DNA of 64,000 nucleotides from Aquicoccus sp. G2-2. Lineage in GTDB: Bacteria > Pseudomonadota > Alphaproteobacteria > Rhodobacterales > Rhodobacteraceae. The translations under genes and the position numbers were made by a program. The stretch spans positions 3,224,001 to 3,288,000 of the forward strand of contig NZ_JAYDCK010000003.1 in assembly GCF_034555965.1 (NCBI RefSeq), given 5' to 3'. This document shows, in pieces, positions 9,278-18,811 of the stretch (its first letter is position 1; each line of letters opens with the position of its first letter). The notes below the pieces were generated by a model that ran no database searches, was not told the origin of the DNA, and worked only from the letters and a program-made list of their open reading frames with translations.

Positions 9278-10738
9278 GGGGAGCCTTTCCTGTCAGAGGC
9301 GGAGATCGAGGCCGGACATCGGTTGGAGGCGGGGGTGGTGTCGGTTTCGGCCTGTGTGGGGGAGCGTTCGCCGGCGATTTCGGAAATGAGGGCATCGGCG
9401 GCGGGTGTTGATGGTTGAGGGTGGGAATGATCACGTTCGGAGGATGAAAACGAGAAGGCGACGTCACTGTAGCCGATTTCGCGGAACGCAGTTGCAAGCT
9501 GTCCAATATGGCGGCGCATCAGGTCGAGGGTATCGCCGCGCTCGACATGAATGGCGAGCGAAACCGCGCCATCGGCCGCGTGGAGCGCAAGGCGGACGTG
9601 GCCCAGTTCGTCCGGGTTGAGCCGTAATACGACGGGTTGACCCGGCGCCGAGTGGGAAATGGTCGAGGCGATTTGTTGCGCGGCATGATGAGCCAGATCG
9701 GGCCGGAGCGATGAGGCGGTTGGAAGCGCGGGGCCCGGTTTGATGGCGCCAGTCGGATCGGCGATAGGCGTGAGGTTGAAAGCGGGTGTATCCGTGCCGT
9801 TGGGAAGGGGATCGTTTTGCTTTCCGGCGGGTATGCCCTTCAGGGCTGCGCCTGCGTTTGTGCTTCCGCGGGTCGCGTGGAGTGTCTTTGCGGCGTCGGG
9901 GGGCGCGGTGGGTGCGCCCGGCACGGTGGCGGCTGAATCAAGAGTGCTCAAGGGGGGATGGTGGCCTTGGTCGGGACGGCTTGAGGGATCGCCCCCCTGA
10001 CAAATGGCCCGCCATGGGTTCGGTGCCGACCGGACTGGTGCCAGTCGGTTGCCCGGCTGAGGTCCCGGGGGCAAGCGACGGGGATTGCTTGCCTGCCGAG
10101 GCGACGGGCAGGGGGAGCAAGAGCGGTAGGGTTTTCTGCAAGGCGTGCCGTGGCGGGTGGATTGGTGAGTTGGCTTGTCCCGAGCAGACCTGTTTCGCCG
10201 GGCACAGCGATGTTCGCGCGGGCATTGGGCAGGGTGCCGTCAGGTCTGCGCGAGGCAAGCACATGTGCAGCCTTTGGGTGCGGGGGTTTGTGAACAGCGA
10301 ATGGCGAGGGGCGTCGCCTTGTTGTTTGCGCGAAGGCGTGCGGGTTGTGGTGGTCGGCCCCTCTGTGGCGGAAGAGTGCGAGGGCACTCCGGTTTGGTGC
10401 GTCGCATGAGATTTTGACCGGCTGGCAGACGCTGGTTTTGCGCCAATGCCCGGTGCCGGGGCATCTTCGCCGGGCGTGATAGCCGAATTTGGTGCAGTGG
10501 CGGTTGTAATCTCGGGCGAGGCGGCCTTGTCCGCAGGCGGCCCTGCTTTGGTTTGGCCGGTGACGGGTTGCGCCGGCTTGTTCGTAAGCTCCGACAGAAG
10601 GGTTGCGATGACATTGGCAAAGCTGGACGGCGTAGCGCCATCATCCGGCGCTGTCTCCTCGTGGTGATGCGTGCGCGCCTGCGCTGCTGTGTCAGCCGTC
10701 CGGGGAGGGCGCGAGGAGAGTGTGGGAATGTCAGTCAT
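9274..10738 (-). CDS. fliK: Flagellar hook-length control protein FliK (frameshifted in this sequence)
   Basis: Secreted ruler that sets hook length. The C-terminal export-switch domain is clear (VVLRLNPDELGHVRLAL, then HIGQLATAFREIGYSDV), behind a long Pro/Thr/Ala-rich disordered N-terminal region, as in the family. The N-terminus (MTDIPTLSSRPPRTADTA) and the C-terminus lie in different frames. Two single-base deletions, in the G5 runs at 10282-10286 and 10067-10071 of the + strand, restore one frame of about 488 aa and remove an odd Cys-rich segment. One insertion in the C6 run at 9992-9997 is a weaker alternative. Confidence 0.8.
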
Positions 10739-10848
10739 GAATGCCTCGGCGTCGTTCCGAATGGCACTATTATTCCGCAAGTTGATTACCAGTTCTTTAC
10801 CGATAGCTGCGCATAACGAGAAAACTTCGCTGCATTGGAGGTAATCCC

Positions 10849-11166
10849 GTGACCAATCTTTCATCTTTGTCCCCGGCGGCATTGCCGGTGCATCATGCCG
10901 GGCGGTTGGCTGCTGTGGCCCGAGCGGACACGAGGCAGGACGCGAAGCTTCGCGCAGCGGCGGAAAAGCTGGAAGCGACATTCTTGGCGGAGATGCTGAA
11001 ATCCGCCGGGGTAGGACAGGCGCGCGAGAGTTTCGGAGGCGGGGCGGGGGAGGGGCAGTTTGCCTCTTTCTTGCGTGATGCGCAGGCCGAGGCGATGGTC
11101 AAGGCGGGAGGTATCGGCCTTGCTGACAAACTTTACCAAGCGCTGAAGGAGCGACGAGATGACTGA
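10849..11166 (+). CDS. cheL: Rod-binding / CheL-type flagellar protein (FlgJ N-terminal domain)
   Basis: Small flagellar assembly protein carrying only the rod-binding domain of FlgJ, without the peptidoglycan hydrolase domain. In 105 residues it shows LRAAAEKLEATFLAEMLKSA (about 36-55), then GGGAGEGQFASFLRDAQAEA and GIGLADKLYQAL, which match the family. GTG start. It overlaps the next gene by 8 bp. In alphaproteobacteria this protein is often called CheL; the identification rests on domain pattern. Confidence 0.85.
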   Translation: MTNLSSLSPAALPVHHAGRLAAVARADTRQDAKLRAAAEKLEATFLAEMLKSAGVGQARESFGGGAGEGQFASFLRDAQAEAMVKAGGIGLADKLYQALKERRDD

Positions 11167-11517
11167 TGAGACCACCGAAAACACGATCAGGGCGCTTGAA
11201 ACGCTGCTGGAGCAGGAGCGCGAGGCGCTGCTTGGGGGGAACTTGAAATTTTGATAAGCCAGCTTGATCAAAAGAAGGCGTTGATCGACGCGCTTAACGA
11301 CACTCCTGCCGCAGCCGGAGTGTCGTTGCAAACGCTGCAAGGCAAGGTCTTGCGTAATCAGGCGCTGCTCGACAGTGCGCTTGGCGGGATTCGCAGCGTC
11401 GCAAACAAGATGAGCACGCTGCATCGAATCCGCCGGACACTTGACACCTATGATGAGAGCGGTCGCAGGATGACGATTGAGAGCGTCAGCGAAAACAAGC
11501 TTGAAAAGCGCGCCTGA
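11159..11517 (+). CDS. FlgN-like flagellar chaperone (frameshifted in this sequence)
   Basis: A short helical protein likely to act as the chaperone for hook-associated proteins. The N-terminal frame reads MTDETTENTIRALETLLEQE... and stops after the G6 run at 11234-11239. One more G joins it to the second frame (ILISQLDQKKALIDAL...), giving 119 aa with the FlgN pattern of two long amphipathic helices (LLEQEREALLGGELE then LDQKKALIDAL). It overlaps cheL, as expected in this flagellar cluster. Family assignment is by helix pattern and context. Confidence 0.65.
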
Positions 11518-11577
11518 TTGCGGCGGTGTGCGCGAGTCCACGCGAAAAGAGAACGCCTTCGCAACGGGGTGGTGCCG

Positions 11578-12390
11578 CTATTTCCCTTTCCAGACCGGAT
11601 CGCGCTTTTCGGCAAAGGCGCGGGCCCCTTCGCGTTGGTCTTCGGAGCCGTAAAGGATATCCACACTGCGCAATTGCCGTGTGGTGATGCGGTTAAGCGC
11701 ATCCTGAAATTTTGAATCCTCTGCATCGCGCACAACTTCCTTGATCGCGGCATAGACCAGCGGTGGGCCGGAGGCGATCAGCCGGGCCATTTCCCATGCC
11801 TTGTCCATCAGAGTATCGGCGGGGTGAATTTGGTTGACGATGCCCCAGTGGTGCGCCTCTTGCGCATCCATCCAGCGGCCTGTGAGCAGCAGTTCCATGG
11901 CGATGTGATAGGGGATGCGTTTGGGCAGCTTGATCGAGGCGGCATCGGCCACGGTGCCAGAGCGAATTTCCGGCAGCGCGAAGGTGGCGTGCTCGGCAGC
12001 GAGGATAATATCGGCAGAGAGTGCCCATTCGAGGCCGCCGCCACAACAGATGCCATTGACCGCAGCGATGACCGGTTTGTTCAGATCACGCAATTCCTGC
12101 AACCCGCCAAAGCCGCCGACACCATAATCACCATCGACCGCATCACCATCGGCGGCGCCTTTCAGATCCCAGCCGGGGCAGAAGAATTTCGCGCCCGCGC
12201 CGGTGATGATGGCGACACGCAGCGCCGGGTCATCACGGAAACCGGCGAAGACCTCTCCCATCAGGCGCGAGGTTGCGAGGTCGATTGCATTGGCTTTCGG
12301 GCGATCAAGGGTGACTTCGAGGATGGCCCCCTCACGGCGGGTTTTGAGCGGGGAGGACATGGGGGAGGTGGTCATGGGCGTGGAGGTCAT
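11578..12390 (-). CDS. caiD: Carnitinyl-CoA dehydratase-like crotonase (CaiD type)
   Basis: Crotonase-family hydratase. From memory it resembles E. coli CaiD along its length: REGAILEVTLDRPKANAID, FRDDPALRVAIITGAGAKFF, GWDLK, and the end FAEKRDPVWKGK. Catalytic Glu residues are seen in GGGLEWAL and FALPEIRSG. It is the last gene of a minus-strand acyl-CoA operon, and its start overlaps the preceding stop as ATGA. Three nearby ATGs are possible (12390, 12375, 12360); 12390 has the coupling and an AAAGG site. The true substrate may be crotonobetainyl-CoA or another branched enoyl-CoA. Confidence 0.82.
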   Translation of the reverse strand: MTSTPMTTSPMSSPLKTRREGAILEVTLDRPKANAIDLATSRLMGEVFAGFRDDPALRVAIITGAGAKFFCPGWDLKGAADGDAVDGDYGVGGFGGLQELRDLNKPVIAAVNGICCGGGLEWALSADIILAAEHATFALPEIRSGTVADAASIKLPKRIPYHIAMELLLTGRWMDAQEAHHWGIVNQIHPADTLMDKAWEMARLIASGPPLVYAAIKEVVRDAEDSKFQDALNRITTRQLRSVDILYGSEDQREGARAFAEKRDPVWKGK

Positions 12391-14408
12391 GGGCGGGCCT
12401 TTCGGATTAGGGCGTCGGCGGCGGTCGCACCGGTTGAGGTGCAGATGAGCGGGTTGATCTCAATCTCCTCAAGCGTGGCGGCGTTGGCAAGGGTGTAGGT
12501 TTGCACCGCCTCCGCCGCATCAAGGATGGCCGGAATATGCGCCGCGGGCGCGCCGCGATAGCCGGTGAGCAGACGATGAATGCGCAGGGCTGTCAGTGCC
12601 TCTTCAATCTCTGCACGCGTCACGGGGAGCAGCAGGCTAATGCTGTCCTGCATCAGCTCGGTGAGCGTGCCGCCCGCCGCGAGGGTCAGCACGAAGCCAT
12701 GGGCCGGATCGCGGGTGATGCCGATGAGCAGTTCGGCAATTGGGGCGCGCACCATTTCTTCGACCAGGAAGCCGGTTGCGTTCATCGCGCGCGCGGCCTG
12801 CGCGATCTCGGCGGGCGCGAGATTGAGGCGCACCGCGCCCATCTCGGATTTGTGGGCGTGGCCCATGCCTTTGAGGGCAAGTGGCGGCGCGAGCGTGAGG
12901 CAAGCCTGCGCGGTGGCGTCTGGGTCCGGTGCAGTGACGTGGCGCGGGATCGCTAAGCCGTGGGCGGCGAGAGCTTGTTTGGCGTCAACCTCGGACAGGG
13001 TGTGTGCCAAGCGCGCGGGGCCGGGCAGCAGGAGCGGCGTTTGGGATGGCGCGCGAATGCTGGCGGCTGCGGCGGCGGCAGCGATGGCCTCTGTGAGGCC
13101 CTGAAGCGGTGTGATCCCGCCGGAGATGAGGCGCTGTGCCACGTCGTCTGGCATCAGTTCGGGCAATGTTGAGACCACGGCGAGCGGGCGGCCCGTGCGG
13201 GCGCGTGCGATAAGAGCGGCCTGCGTTGCGCAGGCCCAATCGCGCGCATCGGTATGTGGATAGTCAACGACCAATAGAGAGAGGGCGATGGCCGGGTCGG
13301 CGATGGCGCAGAAGGTGTCGGCCATGGCCGCAGTGTCGCGCCATATATAGGTGTGATAATCAAGCGGGTTGGCCAAGGCGACATGCGGGCCGAGGGCTGC
13401 ACGCAGGTCAACTTCCTGCCGGGTGTTGAGCGGTGGAAAGCGGGCATTCGTCGCAAGAGCGGTATCCGCCGCGAGGCTCGCCTCTCCGCCGGAGCAAGAG
13501 AGAGAGGCCAAGGTGGGCGCTTCGAGCGGGCCGGTGACGTGCAGCAGCTTGAGCGTCTCCAGAAAGGTGGGAAGATCGTTGACGCGGGCAATGCCGAGCC
13601 GGTCGAGAAGGGCCTGTGCGCCGACATCGTCACCGGCAAGCGACGCGGTGTGCGATATGGTGGCGGCGCGGGCTTGCCGGGAACGCCCGACCTTGAGGGC
13701 GATAAGCGGGATGGCCTTGGCATGGGCTTTTGCGGCCAGCCCCTCCCAGGCGCGCAGATCGGAGAACCCTTCGATATGCAGGCCGATGGCGGTGACGCGC
13801 GGATCATCAAGCAGATTGGCCGCAATTTCGGCCTGTGTGGTTTGGGCCATGTTGCCGCAGGTCACCATATAGGCGATCGGCAAGGCGCGTTGCTGCATGG
13901 TGAGGTTGATCGCGATGTTGGAACTTTGGGTAAGGATTGCAACGCCGCGGTCAACCTGCCTGCACCCGTGTTGATCGGGCCAGAGCAGCGCGCCATCGAG
14001 CGCGTTGATAAAGCCATAGCAGTTTGGCCCAAGGATTGGCATGTCGGCCGCTGCGCGCACAAGACGGGTTTGCAAGTCAGTGCCGGAGGCGTCTTCCGCC
14101 TGTGCCTCGGAAAAGCCGGAGGCAAAACAGACGGCCCCGCCCGCGCCCATGGCAGAAAGTTGTGCGACCGCGTCGATTGTTGCGTTGCGGTTGATGCCGA
14201 TGAAAGCCGCGTCCGGTGCGGCAGGGAGCTCTGCAAGCGTTGGAAACGGCGTAAGCCCGGCGATGTCTTGTGCCTTGGGATGGACCGGCCAGATCGCGCC
14301 GGTGAAGCCCATCTTGCGCGATTGCTCAATCACTTGGTTGCACCACGCGCCGCCGCCGATCACCGCGATGGACCGGGGGCGCAGCAAGCGGGTGAGGGTG
14401 TGTGTCAT
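12387..14408 (-). CDS. Acyl-CoA synthetase (NDP-forming), acetate-CoA ligase family
   Basis: Activates a carboxylic acid to its CoA thioester through a phosphohistidine-type mechanism. Of 673 residues, the N-terminus is a CoA-binding Rossmann domain (LRPRSIAVIGGGAWCNQVIE), the middle holds two ligase-CoA domains (KVGRSRQARAATISHTASL with the conserved His), and the C-terminus is an ATP-grasp domain (FLVEEMVRAPIAELLIGI ... LEEIEINPLI). The start MTHTLTRLLRPRSIA at 14408 aligns with the family. Operonic with caiD. Confidence 0.88.
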   Translation of the reverse strand: MTHTLTRLLRPRSIAVIGGGAWCNQVIEQSRKMGFTGAIWPVHPKAQDIAGLTPFPTLAELPAAPDAAFIGINRNATIDAVAQLSAMGAGGAVCFASGFSEAQAEDASGTDLQTRLVRAAADMPILGPNCYGFINALDGALLWPDQHGCRQVDRGVAILTQSSNIAINLTMQQRALPIAYMVTCGNMAQTTQAEIAANLLDDPRVTAIGLHIEGFSDLRAWEGLAAKAHAKAIPLIALKVGRSRQARAATISHTASLAGDDVGAQALLDRLGIARVNDLPTFLETLKLLHVTGPLEAPTLASLSCSGGEASLAADTALATNARFPPLNTRQEVDLRAALGPHVALANPLDYHTYIWRDTAAMADTFCAIADPAIALSLLVVDYPHTDARDWACATQAALIARARTGRPLAVVSTLPELMPDDVAQRLISGGITPLQGLTEAIAAAAAAASIRAPSQTPLLLPGPARLAHTLSEVDAKQALAAHGLAIPRHVTAPDPDATAQACLTLAPPLALKGMGHAHKSEMGAVRLNLAPAEIAQAARAMNATGFLVEEMVRAPIAELLIGITRDPAHGFVLTLAAGGTLTELMQDSISLLLPVTRAEIEEALTALRIHRLLTGYRGAPAAHIPAILDAAEAVQTYTLANAATLEEIEINPLICTSTGATAADALIRKARP

Positions 14409-14444
14409 GGCAATATCCGGTGCGAGTGGAGAGTGCGGGAGCCT

Positions 14445-14545
14445 CCGGCGGGGATATTTGAGGCAAAATAAAGATGCAGGCCCGCGTGCCACTTCATTTT
14501 GCCGGAAATATCCCGGGGAGCGCGAGGGGCTGGCCCCTCGCTTGC
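14445..14545. repeat. REP-like palindromic intergenic repeats, two facing copies
   Basis: On the + strand, GGCGGGGATATTTGAGGCAA is followed by AATAAAGATG. About 30 bp on, the same motif faces it on the minus strand (CCCCGGGATATTTCCGGCAA, then AATGAAG), with an adjacent GC-rich hairpin made of GCGAGGGG / CCCCTCGC arms. The second copy closely matches the element at 23577-23635. These lie between the acyl-CoA dehydrogenase and synthetase genes. Confidence 0.7.
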
Positions 14546-14575
14546 GCGACCGTTTTTGGCACGCTGTGCGCGCAT

Positions 14576-15739
14576 TCAGCCGCCCAGAGGCCGCAGCAAT
14601 TCGCGGCTGATGATGTGGCGCTGAATTTCCGAGGTGCCTTCCCAGATGCGCTCAACACGGGCATCGCGCCAGATACGCTCAAGCGGCAGGTCATCCATCA
14701 GGCCCATGCCGCCGTGAATCTGGATGGCTTCATCGGCGATCATGGCGAGCGTTTCCGTCGCCTTGAGCTTGGCCATCGCCATGTCGGCTTCGCTGACCGT
14801 GCCCTGATCGAGTTTCCAGCCGGCCTCCCATGTCAGCAGGTTGGCGGCCTTGAGTTCGGTCGCCATGTCGGCCAGTTTGAAGCTGACGCCCTGAAACTTG
14901 CCGATCTGCTGACCGAACTGGCGCCGGTCGGCGGCGTATTCGATGGCGTGACTCAGGGCGCGGTCGGCGCGGCCAAGGCAGGTGGCGGCGACTTGCAGGC
15001 GGGTCGCGCCGAGCCAGTCATTCGCCACTTGAAAGCCTTCGTGAACCTCGCCCAGAACCGCAGAGGCGGGCAGGCGGCAATTGTCAAACTCCAGCACCGA
15101 GTTGGTATAGCCGCGGTGGCTGACATTGCGATAGCCGTCGCGGACTGTGAAACCGGGCGTGCCCTTGTCGATGATGAAGGCGGTGATGAGTTTTTTCGGG
15201 CCGCGCGGCGTGTCTTCTTCGCCGGTGGCCATGAAGACGATGGCAAAACCGGCGATATCGGCGTGAGAGATGAAATGCTTGGTGCCGTTCAGGATGAAGT
15301 CGGTCCCATCGGCGCGAGCGGTGGCCTTCATGCCGCGCAGATCGGAACCGGCACCAGGTTCGGTCATGGCAAGGCAATCCCATGTTTCGCCGCGAATGCA
15401 GGGGAAGAGATACTGTTCCTTCTGTGCGTCGGTTCCGGCGAGCAGGATATTGGAGGGCCGGGCAACGCAGGTCCAGTGCAGGGCGTAGTTCGCCCGGCCC
15501 AGTTCTTTTTCGTAAAGCAGCCATGACAGGGTGTCGAGCCCGGCACCGCCAACCTCTTGTGGCATGTTGGCGGCATAAAGCCCGGCCTGCATGGCCTTGG
15601 CCTGAACCTCGCGGATGATGTCCATGGGCAGGTGGCCGGAGCGTTCGACCTCTTGTTCGAACGGGTAAAGCTCTTTCTCGACGAAGGCGCGTGTGGTGTC
15701 GGCGATCATCTGTTGTTCTTCTGTGAGGCCGAAATGCAT
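14576..15739 (-). CDS. Acyl-CoA dehydrogenase
   Basis: FAD-dependent alpha,beta-dehydrogenation of an acyl-CoA, passing electrons to ETF. The 387-residue protein has the ACAD signatures CLAMTEPGAGSDLRGMKATA (about residues 121-140) and QIHGGMGLMDDLPLERIWRD, plus GTSEIQRHIISREL, which carries the Glu typical of short- and medium-chain enzymes' catalytic-base region. N-terminal and central domains have normal length. It is tightly followed by the synthetase and preceded 6 bp upstream by the aldolase-like gene, so it belongs to the same operon. Confidence 0.93.
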   Translation of the reverse strand: MHFGLTEEQQMIADTTRAFVEKELYPFEQEVERSGHLPMDIIREVQAKAMQAGLYAANMPQEVGGAGLDTLSWLLYEKELGRANYALHWTCVARPSNILLAGTDAQKEQYLFPCIRGETWDCLAMTEPGAGSDLRGMKATARADGTDFILNGTKHFISHADIAGFAIVFMATGEEDTPRGPKKLITAFIIDKGTPGFTVRDGYRNVSHRGYTNSVLEFDNCRLPASAVLGEVHEGFQVANDWLGATRLQVAATCLGRADRALSHAIEYAADRRQFGQQIGKFQGVSFKLADMATELKAANLLTWEAGWKLDQGTVSEADMAMAKLKATETLAMIADEAIQIHGGMGLMDDLPLERIWRDARVERIWEGTSEIQRHIISRELLRPLGG

Positions 15740-15745
15740 TTTGGC

Positions 15746-16501
15746 TCAACTCGCGTATGTTGCGCCTTCCTCGTCGAGGATGGCTTTGAGTTCGGAAAGA
15801 TGGCGGGCGTCCTGTTCGGGGTAGTCTTCCAGCTCACGAGCGGTTTTTTCGGCCACATCGTCGGGCAGGATGCGCAGCGGTTGGCCGGTTTGCAAGGCGC
15901 GGATATAGGTTTCGGCCGCGCGTTCGAAATAATACATCCGGTTGAATGTTTCCGCCACCGTGGCGCCGATGACCATGACGCCGTGATTGCCCATGATCAT
16001 CACTTTTTTCTTCGGGTCGGCAAACAGCGCAGCGCAGCGTTCGCCTTCTTCCTCGAAGGCGAGGCCGCCATAGTGTTCGTCGATCACATAGCGATTGAAG
16101 AAGGTGGCGCAATTCTGGTCGATCGGAGGCAGGCGGCTGTCGGCGAGCGAGGCCAGTACGGTGGCATGAATTGAATGGACGTGCATGGCGCAACGTGCAT
16201 GTGGGCAGTGCCGGTGCAGCGCGCCGTGCAGACCCCAGGCGGTTGGATCGGGCGCGTTGGGGCCTTCCAGCGTGGCGGGATCGTTGGCGTCTATCTCAAG
16301 CAGGTCGGATGCGCGGATGCGCGAGAAATGCATCTGGTTGGGGTTCATCAGAAAGCGCGTTCCATCGTCATTCACTGCGAAGCTGAAGTGATTTGCAACC
16401 GCCTCGTGCAGGTTGAGGCGTGCGGTCCAGCGGAATGCAGCGGCGAGATCGACGCGTTCTTGCCAGTTGTTCATATTAGCGCGGATTTGGGTGACGGGCA
16501 T
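15746..16501 (-). CDS. Class II aldolase/adducin family protein
   Basis: Zinc-dependent aldolase-like fold. The 251-residue protein shows ANHFSFAVNDDGTRFLMNP (about residues 30-50), a metal-binding HCPHARCAMHVHSIHATVLA with the His pair, and MIMGNHGVMVIGATVAETFN with a third His. These residues are typical of the family. The start at 16501 (MPVTQIRANMNNW) follows AAGGA. Substrate unknown; the acyl-CoA operon context hints at a hydroxy- or keto-acid step. Confidence 0.85.
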   Translation of the reverse strand: MPVTQIRANMNNWQERVDLAAAFRWTARLNLHEAVANHFSFAVNDDGTRFLMNPNQMHFSRIRASDLLEIDANDPATLEGPNAPDPTAWGLHGALHRHCPHARCAMHVHSIHATVLASLADSRLPPIDQNCATFFNRYVIDEHYGGLAFEEEGERCAALFADPKKKVMIMGNHGVMVIGATVAETFNRMYYFERAAETYIRALQTGQPLRILPDDVAEKTARELEDYPEQDARHLSELKAILDEEGATYAS

Positions 16502-16581
16502 AGCAGGGTCCTTTTGGCTTGGGGAGAAGGCAGCATGTGCCGAATGCGTCTGTCTTGCTTGTTTGCGACGCGGTGCGGTTG

Positions 16582-17001
16582 TCAGATCGGGCATGAGGGC
16601 ACCCAAGCGTAACCATCGGGATCGAGGATGTAGGCTTCGCGCAGGCCGTGTGGTTTGTCTGTCGGGTGTTGCAGGATCGTATAACCCAGAGCAGCGGCGA
16701 GGGCGGCGGCAGTGTCGGGGTCGGTATTATAAAGGCGCAGTTCGATACCGGCACCGCGCGGCGGATTTTCAGGCAGGAGCGCAAGATACGGGTTGCTGTG
16801 ATAGGTGCCGTCGGAATGGAGCTGAAAAAGTTGATCCGCGTAAGTAACGATGGCGAAATCGGCGGACAGGCGGTGCACCCGCATGGCGAAGACCTGCTCA
16901 ACGAAAGCGGCACTGGCGCGCACATCGCGGCAGATGAGATTTAGGCCGAGCCCTTTGAGCGTGGTGCCGAATTCGGCGGCGGAGGCGGTCTCGAAATCCA
17001 T
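16582..17001 (-). CDS. VOC (glyoxalase/bleomycin resistance) family protein
   Basis: 139 residues in the two-module beta-alpha-beta-beta-beta fold: LGLNLICRDVRASAAFVEQV at the N-terminus, GAGIELRLYNTDPDTAAALA in the middle, and the hallmark end REAYILDPDGYAWVPSC. It may bind a metal in a substrate pocket. It leads the minus-strand operon and is divergent from amn. Substrate cannot be told. Confidence 0.85.
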   Translation of the reverse strand: MDFETASAAEFGTTLKGLGLNLICRDVRASAAFVEQVFAMRVHRLSADFAIVTYADQLFQLHSDGTYHSNPYLALLPENPPRGAGIELRLYNTDPDTAAALAAALGYTILQHPTDKPHGLREAYILDPDGYAWVPSCPI

Positions 17002-17088
17002 GGCGGGCCTTTTGCGAGCGGGTTTCGGGCAGCTTGAAAGCGGGGCGGGGGCATGTCAACGTGAGCGAAATGGAAAGTGGGCGCAAAT

Positions 17089-18564
17089 ATGGGCGATGAT
17101 ACCGGGGTATTGATGCCCGATCTTGGCGGGCCGCAGCAGTTTGATGACCCGAAGGCGGCAGTGGCGCGGCTGGTGGCGCTTTATGAGGGTGCGGTCGAGT
17201 TCCTGATGGCGGAATTTACCGCTGCGATGGCCGGGCAGGTGCCGGTGGGCCGGGTGCGCGCCTGCTATCCTTACGTGCGGGTGGAGACGACCAGCTTTGT
17301 GAAGGTGGATAGCCGCCTGAGCTTTGGCCATGTTTCCGATCCGGGTGTTTACGTGGCGACGATCACGCGGCCAAGGTTGTTCCGCGATTATCTGGAACAG
17401 CAAATCGGGCTGATTATTGGCAATCATCGCGTGCCGGTGGAGGTTGGTGTGTCGGACACGCCAATCCCGGTGCATTTTTCGGTGGCGGGTGACCCGGGTT
17501 TGCAGGTGCCACAGCAGGGGGCGGCGCATTTCACCTTGCGCGATGTATTCGACGTGCCCGATCTTGGCACGACGAATGACGAGATTGTAAACGGCACGTT
17601 TCAGCCGATGGCGGACAGGGCGATGCCGCTTGCGCTTTTTACTGCGCAGCGGGTGGATTATTCGCTGGCACGTCTGGCGCATTACACGGCGACGGACCCG
17701 GCGCATTTTCAGAACCACGTTCTGTTCACCAACTACCAGTTTTACGTCAATGAATTCGAAGCCTATGCGCGCCGGATGCTGGCCGAGCCGGAAAGCGGTT
17801 ACACGAGCTTTGTAGCCAGCGGCAATGCCGAGATCACGCGCCCAGATGAGGAACTGGTGGGTGTCGACCGGTTGCCGCAAATGCCGACTTATCATCTCAA
17901 GCGCGCCGATGGGTCGGGGGTCACGCTTGTCAATATCGGGATCGGGCCGTCGAACGCGAAGACGGCGACCGACCATATTGCGGTGCTGAGGCCACATGCC
18001 TGGATCATGGTGGGCCATTGCGCGGGTTTGCGGAATTCGCAGAACCTTGGCGATTTCGTGCTGGCCCATGCGTATTTGCGCGAGGATAAGGTGCTTGATG
18101 ATGATCTGCCGATCTGGATTCCGGTGCCGCCGCTGGCGGAGATACAGATTGCGCTGGAGCAGGCGGTGGCGATGGAAACCCGGCTTGAAGGGTTTGACCT
18201 CAAGCGGGTGATGCGCACCGGCACCGTGGCTAGCTTTGACAATCGCAACTGGGAGCTGCGCGACATGGCCGGGCCGGTGCAGCGTTTGAGCCAGTCGCGC
18301 GCAGTTGCGCTGGACATGGAGAGCGCCACTATTGCGGCCAACGGGTTCCGCTTTCGGGTGCCTTATGGCACGTTGCTTTGCGTTTCGGACAAGCCGCTGC
18401 ATGGCGAGTTGAAGCTGCCCGGCATGGCATCGGATTTCTATACCGCGCAGGTCGAACGGCATCTGATGATCGGGATTCGCGCGATGGAAATCTTGCGCGA
18501 AATGCCGCTTGAGCGCATCCACAGCCGCAAATTGCGCAGCTTCAACGAGACGGCCTTCTTGTGA
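17089..18564 (+). CDS. amn: AMP nucleosidase
   Basis: Hydrolyses AMP to adenine and ribose 5-phosphate in the purine pool. The 491-residue protein has the family N-terminal domain (YPYVRVETTSFVKVDSRLSF, then GVYVATITRP) and the C-terminal nucleoside-phosphorylase fold (VTLVNIGIGPSNAKTATDHI, HAWIMVGHCAGLR, VALDMESATIAANGFRFRVP with the Asp/Glu nucleoside-binding pair). ATG at 17089 is preferred over an in-frame GTG at 17077. Single gene with a divergent VOC neighbour. Confidence 0.95.
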   Translation: MGDDTGVLMPDLGGPQQFDDPKAAVARLVALYEGAVEFLMAEFTAAMAGQVPVGRVRACYPYVRVETTSFVKVDSRLSFGHVSDPGVYVATITRPRLFRDYLEQQIGLIIGNHRVPVEVGVSDTPIPVHFSVAGDPGLQVPQQGAAHFTLRDVFDVPDLGTTNDEIVNGTFQPMADRAMPLALFTAQRVDYSLARLAHYTATDPAHFQNHVLFTNYQFYVNEFEAYARRMLAEPESGYTSFVASGNAEITRPDEELVGVDRLPQMPTYHLKRADGSGVTLVNIGIGPSNAKTATDHIAVLRPHAWIMVGHCAGLRNSQNLGDFVLAHAYLREDKVLDDDLPIWIPVPPLAEIQIALEQAVAMETRLEGFDLKRVMRTGTVASFDNRNWELRDMAGPVQRLSQSRAVALDMESATIAANGFRFRVPYGTLLCVSDKPLHGELKLPGMASDFYTAQVERHLMIGIRAMEILREMPLERIHSRKLRSFNETAFL

Positions 18565-18734
18565 GGTGTTTTCGCGCTTGATCCGGGGGCGGGACGTTAT
18601 AAAACACGGCGCAGTATTTGACCGTCTCAGGGGTTTTGCCGCATGTTAGCGATCCAGAATCGTGGCAAAATGCTCCAAACAGGCGAAAAACAGCGAAAAA
18701 CGCATGTTTTCTACTTGCAATAACCCACTATTCA

Positions 18735-18763
18735 TTGTGTTTGGACACTATATTCCGTTATAC
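18735..18763 (+). promoter_or_regulatory. Candidate sigma-70 promoter of the HU gene
   Basis: TTGTGT and TTATAC are spaced by 17 bp in an AT-rich stretch of an otherwise GC-rich region, about 50 bp before the HU start. It was chosen by eye; other pairings are possible. Confidence 0.3.
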
Positions 18764-18811
18764 GAAGCCAATGAGGCCCAAGCGTTCGGGCAGTTTTAGG
18801 AGAGCAAAAAC

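Noticed and set aside
9992-9997. Single insertion in the C6 run as the cause of the fliK frameshift
   Set aside because: It would restore the C-terminus but leave an unnatural Cys-rich middle segment. Two deletions in the G5 runs at 10067 and 10282 give a better protein and match the pattern of the other genes. Kept as an alternative.
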